DNA of 33,693 nucleotides from SSEF01 sp964604195. GTDB lineage: Bacteria > Patescibacteriota > Minisyncoccia > Moranbacterales > UBA1568. Below, piece after piece: positions 22,395 to 29,239 of the stretch; the first letter of the stretch is position 1; each line of letters opens with the position of its first letter. The DNA lies in the NCBI GenBank assembly GCA_964604195.1, contig CAZRXW010000011.1, forward strand, positions 1-33,693, read 5' to 3'. The notes beneath the pieces are model-generated. The model searched no databases, was not told where the DNA came from, and worked only from the letters and a program-made list of their open reading frames with translations. A program made the position numbers and the translations under genes.

Positions 22395-23537
22395 TCACCA
22401 TTTTGAGAAATTTCTCCCATCTTGCTTGAGGCCTGGTGTAACAAGAGGGAAATGGGCTGATGGTTCGAGATGGAGTGCATTGTCCTGGAGAGTCAATTTC
22501 TCTGTGTCGTTCATGCGTGCGAGTCGCAGGATGCCGGCTGCGCCGATCATGACAGCATTATCGAGCGAGTATTTGAACTGTGGCATACGGAACGTACAGT
22601 CTGAGTAGTTTTTGATCATTATCTCGATGCGTTCGCGCAGACGTTTATTGGCTGAGACACCACCGGCAATAACGAGAGTTCGGGGAGAAAATTCCTGGAT
22701 AGCTTTTTCAGTTTTCTTTACCAAGCAGTCGACAACAGCTTCCTGAAATTCGTGGGCAGTCATTGCAACAAAATCTTCATTTTTTAGTTCCTCCGGATGA
22801 TCTTTGAGAAAATAGAGGACAGCAGTTTTGAGTCCAGAAAAAGAGAAACGATAATCGTTGCTCTCAATGAGTGGGCGAGGGAAAAGTTTTGCTTCCTTAG
22901 TTTCTTTTTGGCGAAATACATCAGCTCTTTTGCTCACTTCTGGACCGCCAGGGTAGGGGAGACCGAGCATTTTCGCTACTTTATCAAAAGCCTCACCAGC
23001 AGCATCATCCTCGGTTTCGCCCAGGAGTTCGTACTGGAAATGATCACGCATGAGGACCAGCTGGGTATGACCACCAGAGACAATGAGGGCAAGGAGTGGA
23101 AACTGAAAGTCTGTTTGTCCGGCAGACGAGTCTCCAGCTAAGGTTTCATCCTTGATCGATCTGACAAGATTAGCATAGATGTGTCCTTCGAGATGGTTGA
23201 TACCAAGGAGTGGCTTGTTCCAAGTGAGAGCGAGCGTTTTGGCAGCAGTTGTACCGACGAGGAGGGCAGGGATAAGACCGGGCCCCTGGGTTATGGCGAG
23301 TCCATCGATATCAGCAGGTGCGAGATTGGCTTCCCGTAGAGCCGATGTCACAATAGGGACGATGTTTCTCACGTGTTCACGAGCTGCCAGATTGGGGACG
23401 ACACCTCCAAACTGAGCATGGAGAGCTATTTGTGAAGAGACAGCCTCACCAAGTACTGTCACATGGCCATGTTCATATTGGAGGATGGCTGCAGCAGTTT
23501 CGTCGCATGAAGTTTCGATCGAAAGGAGGCGGAGCAT
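22395..23537 (-). CDS. tsaD: tRNA N6-threonylcarbamoyladenosine synthase subunit TsaD
   Basis: A 380-residue ASKHA-fold enzyme that transfers threonylcarbamoyl to A37 of ANN-decoding tRNAs, with TsaB/TsaE in bacteria. Landmarks: LSIETSCDETAAAIL at the N-terminus, GGVVPNLAAREHV, the metal-binding NHLEGHIYAN (His115, His119), LIVSGGHTQL, DDAAGEAFDKVAKMLGLPYPGGP and VIAGGVSANKRLR. It is somewhat longer than the usual ~340 residues because of an insertion near 128-148 and a C-terminal extension. tsaB and tsaE are not in this window. It starts 27 bp after the upstream membrane gene, with no SD. Confidence 0.96.
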   Translation of the reverse strand: MLRLLSIETSCDETAAAILQYEHGHVTVLGEAVSSQIALHAQFGGVVPNLAAREHVRNIVPIVTSALREANLAPADIDGLAITQGPGLIPALLVGTTAAKTLALTWNKPLLGINHLEGHIYANLVRSIKDETLAGDSSAGQTDFQFPLLALIVSGGHTQLVLMRDHFQYELLGETEDDAAGEAFDKVAKMLGLPYPGGPEVSKRADVFRQKETKEAKLFPRPLIESNDYRFSFSGLKTAVLYFLKDHPEELKNEDFVAMTAHEFQEAVVDCLVKKTEKAIQEFSPRTLVIAGGVSANKRLRERIEIMIKNYSDCTFRMPQFKYSLDNAVMIGAAGILRLARMNDTEKLTLQDNALHLEPSAHFPLVTPGLKQDGRNFSKW

Positions 23538-23564
23538 ATAGATTTCGGTTATTCGGTCTCTACT

Positions 23565-24143
23565 TTACAATGGAAGGACAATAATGAGAAGAGCGATACC
23601 GATAATAGTGATAATGAGTTTCCCGAGGATACTTTTCCAGTGATGTCTCATGTAAGCGATATCTTCACGGAGCCAGTTATCATTGCCACGCTTGGCTATG
23701 AACTCGCGCATTTCTTGATCGCTCCAGGAGACAAAGAAGTGGCGGAAATCATAATGAATTTCACCATCTTTCCCAGAGAAAAATTTGTACCAGTGATCGG
23801 TGAAAGGCCAGAGCCAGCGTACTCCATAGCTCATGCCAACTGAGTCATGAAGATGATGCCCAAAGATCCCTAGAGCAAAGAGGGTCATCCAGGCTGGTCC
23901 ATGATAGGTGCCAATGAAAAGAGTAATGGGAATATAGGCTATAGGAGCATGAAGGAGGGTACGATGGAGATCGATTACAGTGCCGCCGACGGTACCTCGT
24001 TTGATATATTCGAACCAGAAATCAATATCCGGAAGGAGCGCAAAAATAACCCCCGCCAGAATCCATTCGGGAACGATGATTTTTTCGAAGAGGAGAGCGA
24101 CCAGAAAGGTCCACAAGATGCCAAGTTTGATATCGAGAAACAT
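23565..24143 (-). CDS. Membrane-bound metal-dependent hydrolase-like protein (YdjM-like)
   Basis: A 192-residue protein with four to five TM helices. It shows a conserved polar pattern at the membrane face: LLPDIDF (37-42), HRTLLHAP (60-67), GHHLHD (95-100) and RWLWPF (109-114). These D/H motifs match the inner-membrane putative metal-dependent hydrolase family (YdjM/LexA-regulated type). Function in that family is unproven, with roles in lipid or envelope metabolism proposed. A positively charged C-terminal helix ends the protein. It is the first gene of a run to tsaD, the CofE-like gene and valS. Confidence 0.75.
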   Translation of the reverse strand: MFLDIKLGILWTFLVALLFEKIIVPEWILAGVIFALLPDIDFWFEYIKRGTVGGTVIDLHRTLLHAPIAYIPITLFIGTYHGPAWMTLFALGIFGHHLHDSVGMSYGVRWLWPFTDHWYKFFSGKDGEIHYDFRHFFVSWSDQEMREFIAKRGNDNWLREDIAYMRHHWKSILGKLIITIIGIALLIIVLPL

Positions 24144-24153
24144 CAGTTCAGAG

Positions 24154-24178
24154 AGTATAAATCGGGCTCAGTGTACCA
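24154..24178 (-). promoter_or_regulatory. Candidate promoters of the hydrolase-tsaD-valS run
   Basis: The minus strand has TGGTACACT (24178-24170), an extended -10, and TATACT (24159-24154), which would start transcription about 4 nt before the ATG at 24143. Either gives a short leader without SD. Confidence 0.5.
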
Positions 24179-24219
24179 CAAAAAAACGCGCCCTCCAATC
24201 CTGGTTCAGGATGGGAGGG
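24179..24219 (-). terminator. Strong terminator of the 24467-24228 unit
   Basis: CCCTCC/GGAGGG and ATCCTG/CAGGAT arms (24191-24219) form a 12-bp stem with one mismatch and a GTT loop. On the minus strand CGCG and a run of seven T (24186-24180) follow. It ends 9 bp after the stop codon. Confidence 0.9.
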
Positions 24220-24227
24220 AGGGGTGT

Positions 24228-24467
24228 CTAGATGTCTTCGCCGAGGAGTCCATCAAGGACAAGGAGGGCAAGTTTCTTGGGATCCGCTCCTTTGACTCCT
24301 GCGGAGAGTGCTCGGGCAATCGCCTGAGCCCTTTCCTTTTGGTCTTTGATGCGCATGATCGCGCTATTGTCTCCAGTAGCTGGTGGAGCGACCTCAGCTG
24401 ATGGATCCTGCTCGTCATCGGAGTGATCGTAAGGCAGGAGATATTGCCACGGGATTGACATGGGCAT
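24228..24467 (-). CDS. Small acidic hypothetical protein
   Basis: The start at 24467 is fixed by AAGGAGGT placed 3 bp upstream of the ATG, the strongest SD in the window. The 79-residue product has a short aromatic N-terminus (MPMSIPWQYLLPYDHSDDEQ), an acidic/Pro linker and a C-terminal helical part (KDQKERAQAIARALSAGVKG and ADPKKLALLVLDGLLGEDI). No TM helix and no recognised family. It has its own promoter and terminator, so it is an autonomous unit, next to the tRNA-Glu region. Confidence 0.7.
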   Translation of the reverse strand: MPMSIPWQYLLPYDHSDDEQDPSAEVAPPATGDNSAIMRIKDQKERAQAIARALSAGVKGADPKKLALLVLDGLLGEDI

Positions 24468-24501
24468 GTGACCTCCTTGGTGATGAAAACTCGATGTCGT
24501 T

Positions 24502-24529
24502 AGTATACACCCGAGCCAAAACCTTTCAA
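24502..24529 (-). promoter_or_regulatory. Promoter of the 24467-24228 unit
   Basis: On the minus strand TTGAAA (24529-24524) and TATACT (24507-24502) are 16 bp apart. The predicted leader is about 28 nt and contains the SD. Confidence 0.75.
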
Positions 24530-24594
24530 GCATGTATGTACCTGTTCAAAAACAAAAGAACTCCGAGATTAAACCTAGGGCCATTTCATTTCAC

Positions 24595-24741
24595 GTAGCC
24601 CCAAGGGGAGTTTATCGCCTCTCCGCCTGCTGGCAGGTCGTTGTCCAGGGCAGCGCTGAATGCTCATATCATCGCATCCATCGACTCTCGGCCAGTCTCA
24701 CCTTCGTGAGAAGCCTCGCTCCTGCCCGTTCGACTCCCCAG
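24595..24741. other. tRNA-derived fragments beside tRNA-Glu
   Basis: The stretch between the small gene and tRNA-Glu has no credible ORF. A 17-bp piece, GTAGCCCCAAGGGGAGT (24595-24611), exactly repeats 24790-24806, the 3' end and T-arm of tRNA-Glu. GTTCGACTCCCC at 24728-24739 is an inverted copy of part of the T-arm at 24800-24811. CCTGCTGGCAGG (24626-24637) is a REP-like palindrome. The debris resembles decayed attachment sites or tRNA duplicates. Confidence 0.6.
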
Positions 24742-24751
24742 AAAACTGATA

Positions 24752-24782
24752 AACAAAAATCCCTACCAAATGGTGAGGATTT
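24752..24782 (-). terminator. Terminator after tRNA-Glu
   Basis: AAATCC/GGATTT and ACCA/TGGT arms (24757-24782) are followed on the minus strand by TTTTTGTTT. It lies 9 bp after the tRNA. Confidence 0.75.
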
Positions 24783-24790
24783 CTTGTTTG

Positions 24791-24862
24791 TAGCCCCAAG
24801 GGGAGTCGAACCCCTCTTACCAGGATGAAAACCTGGTGTCCTAGCCGATAGACGATGGGGCC
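24791..24862 (-). tRNA. tRNA-Glu(TTC)
   Basis: Acceptor GGCCCCA/TGGGGCT (one G-T pair), discriminator A, D-arm GTCT/GGAC, anticodon stem CCAGG/CCTGG around TTTTCAT (anticodon TTC), T-arm GGGG/CCCC. CCA is not encoded. Confidence 0.95.
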
Positions 24863-25004
24863 ATACTTTGCACAAAGCTTCGTAATGGCAGGCCAGCAAT
24901 TTTGAGAATAAAAAAAGCAGAGCGAACTGCGATGTTAGTGTAGCATAAAAGACTCGTTTGGCAAGTCACTGCAGAAAGATTTTTTTGGACTCAGAGATTG
25001 ATAT

Positions 25005-25033
25005 TTGACGAATTATGTATTTTATGCTAAATT
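25005..25033 (+). promoter_or_regulatory. Promoter of the 25074-25292 unit
   Basis: TTGACG (25005-25010), a 17-bp spacer and TAAATT (25028-25033) preceded by TGC as extended -10. The leader is about 34 nt. Confidence 0.7.
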
Positions 25034-25073
25034 AGTATCCTAGCTTTTTATCATAGCAACCCGAGGAGAGGTA

Positions 25074-25292
25074 ATGGAACTACTAAAAGAACTCTGGGAC
25101 AACCCATGGATTACCCCACTTTTCTTGGTGGCTGTCGGATGGGTCAGGTACTCGTCCGGCATCAAGAAGGGTGTCACGACAGCTAAGAAGCCGTTTGTTG
25201 CGGCTCCTCAAGACCGTCGGGATGTCCCTCCGGATGACAATTTCGGAGATGAAACCGCGCCAGCACACTATGTGCGTGGCGAGGTTAAGTAG
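25074..25292 (+). CDS. Small single-TM hypothetical protein
   Basis: A 72-residue product. The start is supported by GAGGAGAGGT ending 2 bp before the ATG. Residues ~10-28 (NPWITPLFLVAVGWVRYSSG) form one TM helix, followed by a basic stretch (IKKGVTTAKKPF) and a polar tail with PQDRRDVPPDDNFGDE. Positive residues after the helix suggest the C-terminus stays in the cytoplasm. Family not recognised. It has its own promoter and terminator, and only tRNA-Glu lies between it and the similar unit at 24467-24228. Confidence 0.7.
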   Translation: MELLKELWDNPWITPLFLVAVGWVRYSSGIKKGVTTAKKPFVAAPQDRRDVPPDDNFGDETAPAHYVRGEVK

Positions 25293-25310
25293 GACGGGGG
25301 AGGAAAATAC

Positions 25311-25350
25311 AAAGGCTTTGGCGACAATGATCTCGTCCAGAGCCTTTTCA
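25311..25350 (+). terminator. Terminator of the 25074-25292 unit
   Basis: AAAGGCTTTGG (25311-25321) pairs with CCAGAGCCTTT through one G-T wobble, extended by GAC/GTC, then TTTTCAATT. It may also serve the convergent DUF2177 gene in reverse. Confidence 0.8.
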
Positions 25351-25362
25351 ATTATCGCAGTA

Positions 25363-25782
25363 TTATTTCCATAGGCTGAGTATCCAGGCAGTGATGGCGC
25401 TGACGAGGGTGAGGAGGAGGGTGCCCCAGAGGGTATCGATGATGGCGAGCTTGAGAGGAAAACCATTGAGCGTAGCGTAATTGGTGAAGTCATAAAAAGC
25501 ATACATGACAAAACCAAAGAGGGCGCCGGTGATAGCGGCTTGACTGGGCGACTTGTGAGCTGGATCGACGAAAATAATCAGACCGAGAATGCCAACAAGA
25601 TAGACAATTACGGCACCAGTCATATTGACCATAAGCGAGCCATTTTCAACCTTGATCAGCGGAGCGAGTGAGGTGAGATAGAAACGTTTAGCAATAAAGC
25701 CAAGCCAGAGATAGTCGATCATAGCCATGATGGGGACGGCAATAAGAAAAGTTTTGAGTATTTCAGCAGGAGCTACTGGCAT
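25363..25782 (-). CDS. DUF2177 family membrane protein
   Basis: A 139-residue protein with four TM helices: LKTFLIAVPIMAMIDYLWLGF, MTGAVIVYLVGILGLIIF, AAITGALFGFVMYAFYDFTNY and LAIIDTLWGTLLLTLVSAITAWIL. The DYLWLGFIAKRFY opening, GFVMYAFYDFTNYATL and IDTLWGTLL segments are typical of DUF2177 proteins, whose function is unknown. It begins 20 bp after the GH1 gene in the same direction and is probably co-transcribed with it. No SD is evident. Confidence 0.85.
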   Translation of the reverse strand: MPVAPAEILKTFLIAVPIMAMIDYLWLGFIAKRFYLTSLAPLIKVENGSLMVNMTGAVIVYLVGILGLIIFVDPAHKSPSQAAITGALFGFVMYAFYDFTNYATLNGFPLKLAIIDTLWGTLLLTLVSAITAWILSLWK

Positions 25783-25802
25783 AGAGATTTTTTTAGATAA
25801 GA

Positions 25803-27050
25803 TTATTTGTGGAGAGCATTGTTTTTAGCTATTTCACCATATATCCGAGCACTCTCACGGACGGTGCGTTTCTGGGTAGTGCGATCAACGGCGACAAGAC
25901 CAAATTTGAGCCAGTATCCTTTGTCCCATTCAAAATTATCGAGGAGCGACCAGTAGAGGTAGCCACGGACGTTGGCGCCAGCTTCTATTGCTTGATGAAG
26001 AGCGGTGAGTGCTTCTCGAATAAATTGAGGTCTCAATATGTCGGTCGCATCAGCGATACCATTCTCGGTGATGTAGATAGGTTTCTCATATCGCCGGAGA
26101 TCCATTACAGCATGATAGAGTGAACTTGGGTAATACTCCCAACCGAAATCAGTTTGGAGTTTATTTTCATTTTTGTTGTATCCCCAGTTGATGCGGTGGT
26201 GATTGTAGTGGTTGAGGCCGATAAAATCTTGGTAGTCTTTGATCCGATTAAGGAACCAGAAATTCCAAGCAGAGTCAGCAAACCATTTGAGGACGCGATT
26301 AATGAGAATGTTCCCAGCGGCTTCAAACCAGATATTGTGTTTGGCGATACCTATTTGCGCTGCGGGATGGAGTGTCTTGAGCGCGGCATAAGTTTGGCGA
26401 TGGGTTTGGCTGAGTTGTTGGAGGGATTGATAGTATTTGATCAAGCTTTTCTGCATCGGAGGCCACTGACCTTTGAGATAGGCATGACCAGAGACGACGT
26501 CGGGTTCATTGAGGGTAACCCAAAATCTGACCTCGTTTCCCAGCGCTTTGACAACCACTTCGCTGTACCTGGTAAAGAGATCAGGAAAATCTGGAGCCAG
26601 GATGCCACCACGTTTGGCAAGCCACAAAGGGAGCGTCCAATGCCAGAGGGTGACAAATGGTTCAATATTTCGTTTTCGAAGAGCGAGTATTATATTTCGA
26701 TAATGCTCCAATGCCTCCGCATCAAATTTTCCTTCTTCTGGTTCAATCCGTGACCATTCAAGAGAAAAACGATAGGCATTGAGATGGAGCTCTTGGAGAA
26801 TAGCAAAATCTTCTTCGTAGCGGTTCCAGTGGTCGCAAGCTGTCCCAGAAAGATAATTAGCTGGATTGGTGGCTTCCGCTTGAAATTTCTTCCAGTGAGG
26901 ATTCCACCAGAACGATATCTCTGATGCTTGGGCGAGGCGTTCGGCGTGTTCTTTTTCCCACTCGCTCCAGTCATTATAATTGTTGCCCTCGACTTGGTGG
27001 GAGGCGGTCGCAGCGCCCCAAAGAAATCCTGATGGAAATGATTTTGACAT
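25803..27050 (-). CDS. Glycoside hydrolase family 1 (beta-glucosidase-like)
   Basis: A 415-residue retaining beta-glycosidase with a TIM-barrel fold. It opens FPSGFLWGAATASHQVEGNN, the GH1 N-terminal signature. The acid/base Glu lies in TLNEPD (Glu182) and the nucleophile in YITENG (Glu329). DNFEWDKGYWLKFGLV near the C-terminus is the aglycone/sugar-binding DNFEW motif. Both catalytic residues are intact. No signal peptide is seen, so it acts in the cytoplasm, on imported or internal beta-glucosides or glycolipid sugars. It is slightly shorter than the usual 440-470 residues. It is divergent from a membrane GT2 synthase, so a shared glycan could be made by one and trimmed by the other; this is inference. 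Confidence 0.93.
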   Translation of the reverse strand: MSKSFPSGFLWGAATASHQVEGNNYNDWSEWEKEHAERLAQASEISFWWNPHWKKFQAEATNPANYLSGTACDHWNRYEEDFAILQELHLNAYRFSLEWSRIEPEEGKFDAEALEHYRNIILALRKRNIEPFVTLWHWTLPLWLAKRGGILAPDFPDLFTRYSEVVVKALGNEVRFWVTLNEPDVVSGHAYLKGQWPPMQKSLIKYYQSLQQLSQTHRQTYAALKTLHPAAQIGIAKHNIWFEAAGNILINRVLKWFADSAWNFWFLNRIKDYQDFIGLNHYNHHRINWGYNKNENKLQTDFGWEYYPSSLYHAVMDLRRYEKPIYITENGIADATDILRPQFIREALTALHQAIEAGANVRGYLYWSLLDNFEWDKGYWLKFGLVAVDRTTQKRTVRESARIYGEIAKNNALHK

Positions 27051-27137
27051 AGTTGCTGGTTTGGGGTTTTTCTGTTAGTCTAGGCCCGCTATAAAAATGG
27101 TAGGTATTTAGTCTCTGTTCTCTCTTCTACTATAGCG

Positions 27138-27143
27138 TATACT
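27138..27143 (+). promoter_or_regulatory. -10 element of the GT2 gene; possible leaderless start
   Basis: TATACT ends 6 bp before the ATG at 27150, so transcription would start at or next to the A of the start codon. No -35 of quality is seen. Confidence 0.5.
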
Positions 27144-27149
27144 GGAACT

Positions 27150-28850
27150 ATGTCATCTTCTACTAGTTTTGTTTTTCCCAATCCAAAAACGACTGAACCT
27201 GGAGCACGACTGATCCAGCGTTCTCTCGAAATGGTTCCTGGTCTCCTTACGTGGGGTACGCTGATCGGGGTAGTGTTCCTGTCTCTTTTCCTCCCACTTT
27301 GGGCTGCAGTTTTCATTATTGTCTTTGATGTCTACTGGATATATCGAGCGCTCTATATTTCACTTTTTGCCGTTGAGGCACAGCTTCAGATTGGTCGTGG
27401 GAAACGTATTGATTGGGAAGAACGGTATCGAGAGAGTCAACATCCAGAGGAGTATGTAAAAAAACTCGAGAGTCGTATTGCTGCACTCAAACAACAGCGG
27501 CAGGTACTTTCTTGGCTTGCCTGGAAAAAGCGTCACCGGATTACTCGAGCTCTAAGGCACAACCAAGAAATACTACGTGAGACAGAGGCGCTTATTCCAC
27601 TTGCTGGTGAGATGATGGATTGGCGAGAGGTTATTCATGTAGTGCTCCTTCCGACTGCCGGTGAACCAGTGGAAGTGATTGAACCAGCGCTGGAGTCGTT
27701 GGTAGCCGCTCGCTTTCCCAAGGAACAAATGATTATACTTTTGGCAACCGAAGAACGGGAGGATCTAGCGACGAGGCTCCCCAAAGTGGCAGCTCTCAAA
27801 GAAAAATTTGCCCATCAGTTTCGTGATTTTTTGGTGACGACCCATATTGTGGCCGAAGGAGAAATGAAATGTAAAGCATCCAATGCGGGGTTTGCCGCTC
27901 GTGAACTCATGAAATATTTGGACGAGAGGGGAATTGACTATCAGCGAGTGGTTTTCTCAAATTTTGATTGTGATTCAGTAGTGCACCCAGAATACTTTGG
28001 GGCGCTCACGTATCACTACACCACTGATCCCAAGAGACTCCAAAGGGCCTATCAGCCACTTCCCATGTATCACAATAACTTGTGGGATACCAATGCCTTT
28101 GTGCGTATCATCGTAACGGGTTCATCATTTTGGCATCTCTATCAGTCAACACGGAGAGAGATGGTGACTTTCTCTTCTCATTCCGAGCCATTTGATACGC
28201 TTGTCCGGGTTGGTTTTTGGCCAGTCAATATGATTAGTGAAGACTCTATTATTTATTGGAAATGCCTTTCATATTTTCATGGAGATTACCGAGTACAACC
28301 GATTCATCTGCCTATTTCGCTTGATGCAGTGCTGGCCCCAACCTATTGGCGGACACTGGTCAATCAGTATAAACAGAAACGGCGCTGGGCGTATGGTATA
28401 GAAAATTTTCCCGTAACGATGCGGTCGCTCTGGCCAGACAAAATTATTCCTTTTTGGAAGAAGCTTAGAATCTCGTTTGAGATGCTCGAGGGGCACTACT
28501 CCTGGGCCACCACTTCTTTCCTCCTTACCTTTCTTGGGTGGCTCCCACTTCTTTTGGGGAGTGATCTCTTTCGTGAGAGTGTGCTCGCTCACAATCTTCC
28601 ACTCTTTACTCGGATGCTCCTTACACTTGGTATGAGTGGAATGCTCATCTCTATTCCGATGGCCCTCCTCACGCTGCCACCGAGACCCAAGCGCTATCAT
28701 TGGACACGGACCTTTCTCATGCTTTTCCAATGGCTTTTGGTGCCGCTGGTGGCTTTTCTCTCAGCGCTCCCAGCGATTGATTCTCAGACTCGTCTTTTGA
28801 CCAAACGTTATTTTGGTGAATTTTGGGTGACCGAAAAGATGCGGAAATAA
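27150..28850 (+). CDS. Membrane-embedded GT2 family glycosyltransferase (cellulose synthase-like plan)
   Basis: A 566-residue processive-type enzyme. Two TM helices lie at ~30-75, then a charged coiled-coil-like segment (~90-145), then the GT2 catalytic domain (~155-425) with the donor/metal-binding DCD in NFDCDS (273-275), the catalytic-base region SEDSIIYW (364-365) and QKRRW (409-413, the Q-x-x-R-W signature). Three or four further TM helices follow (~445-550). Such enzymes extend a beta-linked polysaccharide at the membrane and may pass it out. It lacks a PilZ domain. It may start leaderless. Divergent from the GH1 gene, 99 bp apart. Confidence 0.85.
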   Translation: MSSSTSFVFPNPKTTEPGARLIQRSLEMVPGLLTWGTLIGVVFLSLFLPLWAAVFIIVFDVYWIYRALYISLFAVEAQLQIGRGKRIDWEERYRESQHPEEYVKKLESRIAALKQQRQVLSWLAWKKRHRITRALRHNQEILRETEALIPLAGEMMDWREVIHVVLLPTAGEPVEVIEPALESLVAARFPKEQMIILLATEEREDLATRLPKVAALKEKFAHQFRDFLVTTHIVAEGEMKCKASNAGFAARELMKYLDERGIDYQRVVFSNFDCDSVVHPEYFGALTYHYTTDPKRLQRAYQPLPMYHNNLWDTNAFVRIIVTGSSFWHLYQSTRREMVTFSSHSEPFDTLVRVGFWPVNMISEDSIIYWKCLSYFHGDYRVQPIHLPISLDAVLAPTYWRTLVNQYKQKRRWAYGIENFPVTMRSLWPDKIIPFWKKLRISFEMLEGHYSWATTSFLLTFLGWLPLLLGSDLFRESVLAHNLPLFTRMLLTLGMSGMLISIPMALLTLPPRPKRYHWTRTFLMLFQWLLVPLVAFLSALPAIDSQTRLLTKRYFGEFWVTEKMRK

Positions 28851-28887
28851 GGGAAAGAATTGGAAGAGAGACAATAGATCTGGTGTC

Positions 28888-29217
28888 TTACTTAATATCG
28901 AAGTAAGCTTGCATTTCTTTGATGTGGAAGCGGAGGGATTCATCATGGGGATTGAGCCTTTGTCTGAGAGTTTCTAATTGTTTGCCGATCCCATCTTCCA
29001 TGGCGTAGAGTTGCGGTTGTATCTCAGTGTCGATAGGCCGCAGATCTAAGAATGCCTCACCACGGATGAGGCGAAAAAATTCATACATGACGACGAGTTT
29101 TGGGTAGTGGCTGGAGAAGTCTTTTGATTTTGTATGCTCCAAATCAGCCATGATGAGATGATAGAGTTTTGTCGCGAAATCAAAATATTCTTCTGGTGAT
29201 GAGAAAATTGGTTGCAT
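28888..29217 (-). CDS. Hypothetical helical protein
   Basis: A 109-residue protein, apparently all-helical with no TM segment, signal peptide or cysteine. Notable stretches are SPEEYFDFATKLYHLIMADLEH, YPKLVVMYEFFRLIRGEAFLDLR and KQLETLRQRLNPHDESLRFHIKEM. I recognise no family; a four-helix bundle is plausible. It lies 22 bp after recG in the same orientation, so it probably shares its transcript, but no role in repair follows from that. It is convergent with the GT2 gene with 37 bp between them and no evident terminator. Confidence 0.7.
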   Translation of the reverse strand: MQPIFSSPEEYFDFATKLYHLIMADLEHTKSKDFSSHYPKLVVMYEFFRLIRGEAFLDLRPIDTEIQPQLYAMEDGIGKQLETLRQRLNPHDESLRFHIKEMQAYFDIK

Positions 29218-29239
29218 ATTACGAGGTTGATGGTAATAA

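Noticed and set aside
24532..24828. Plus-strand ORF across the tRNA-Glu region
   Set aside because: It runs through tRNA fragments, a terminator and the antisense strand of tRNA-Glu.
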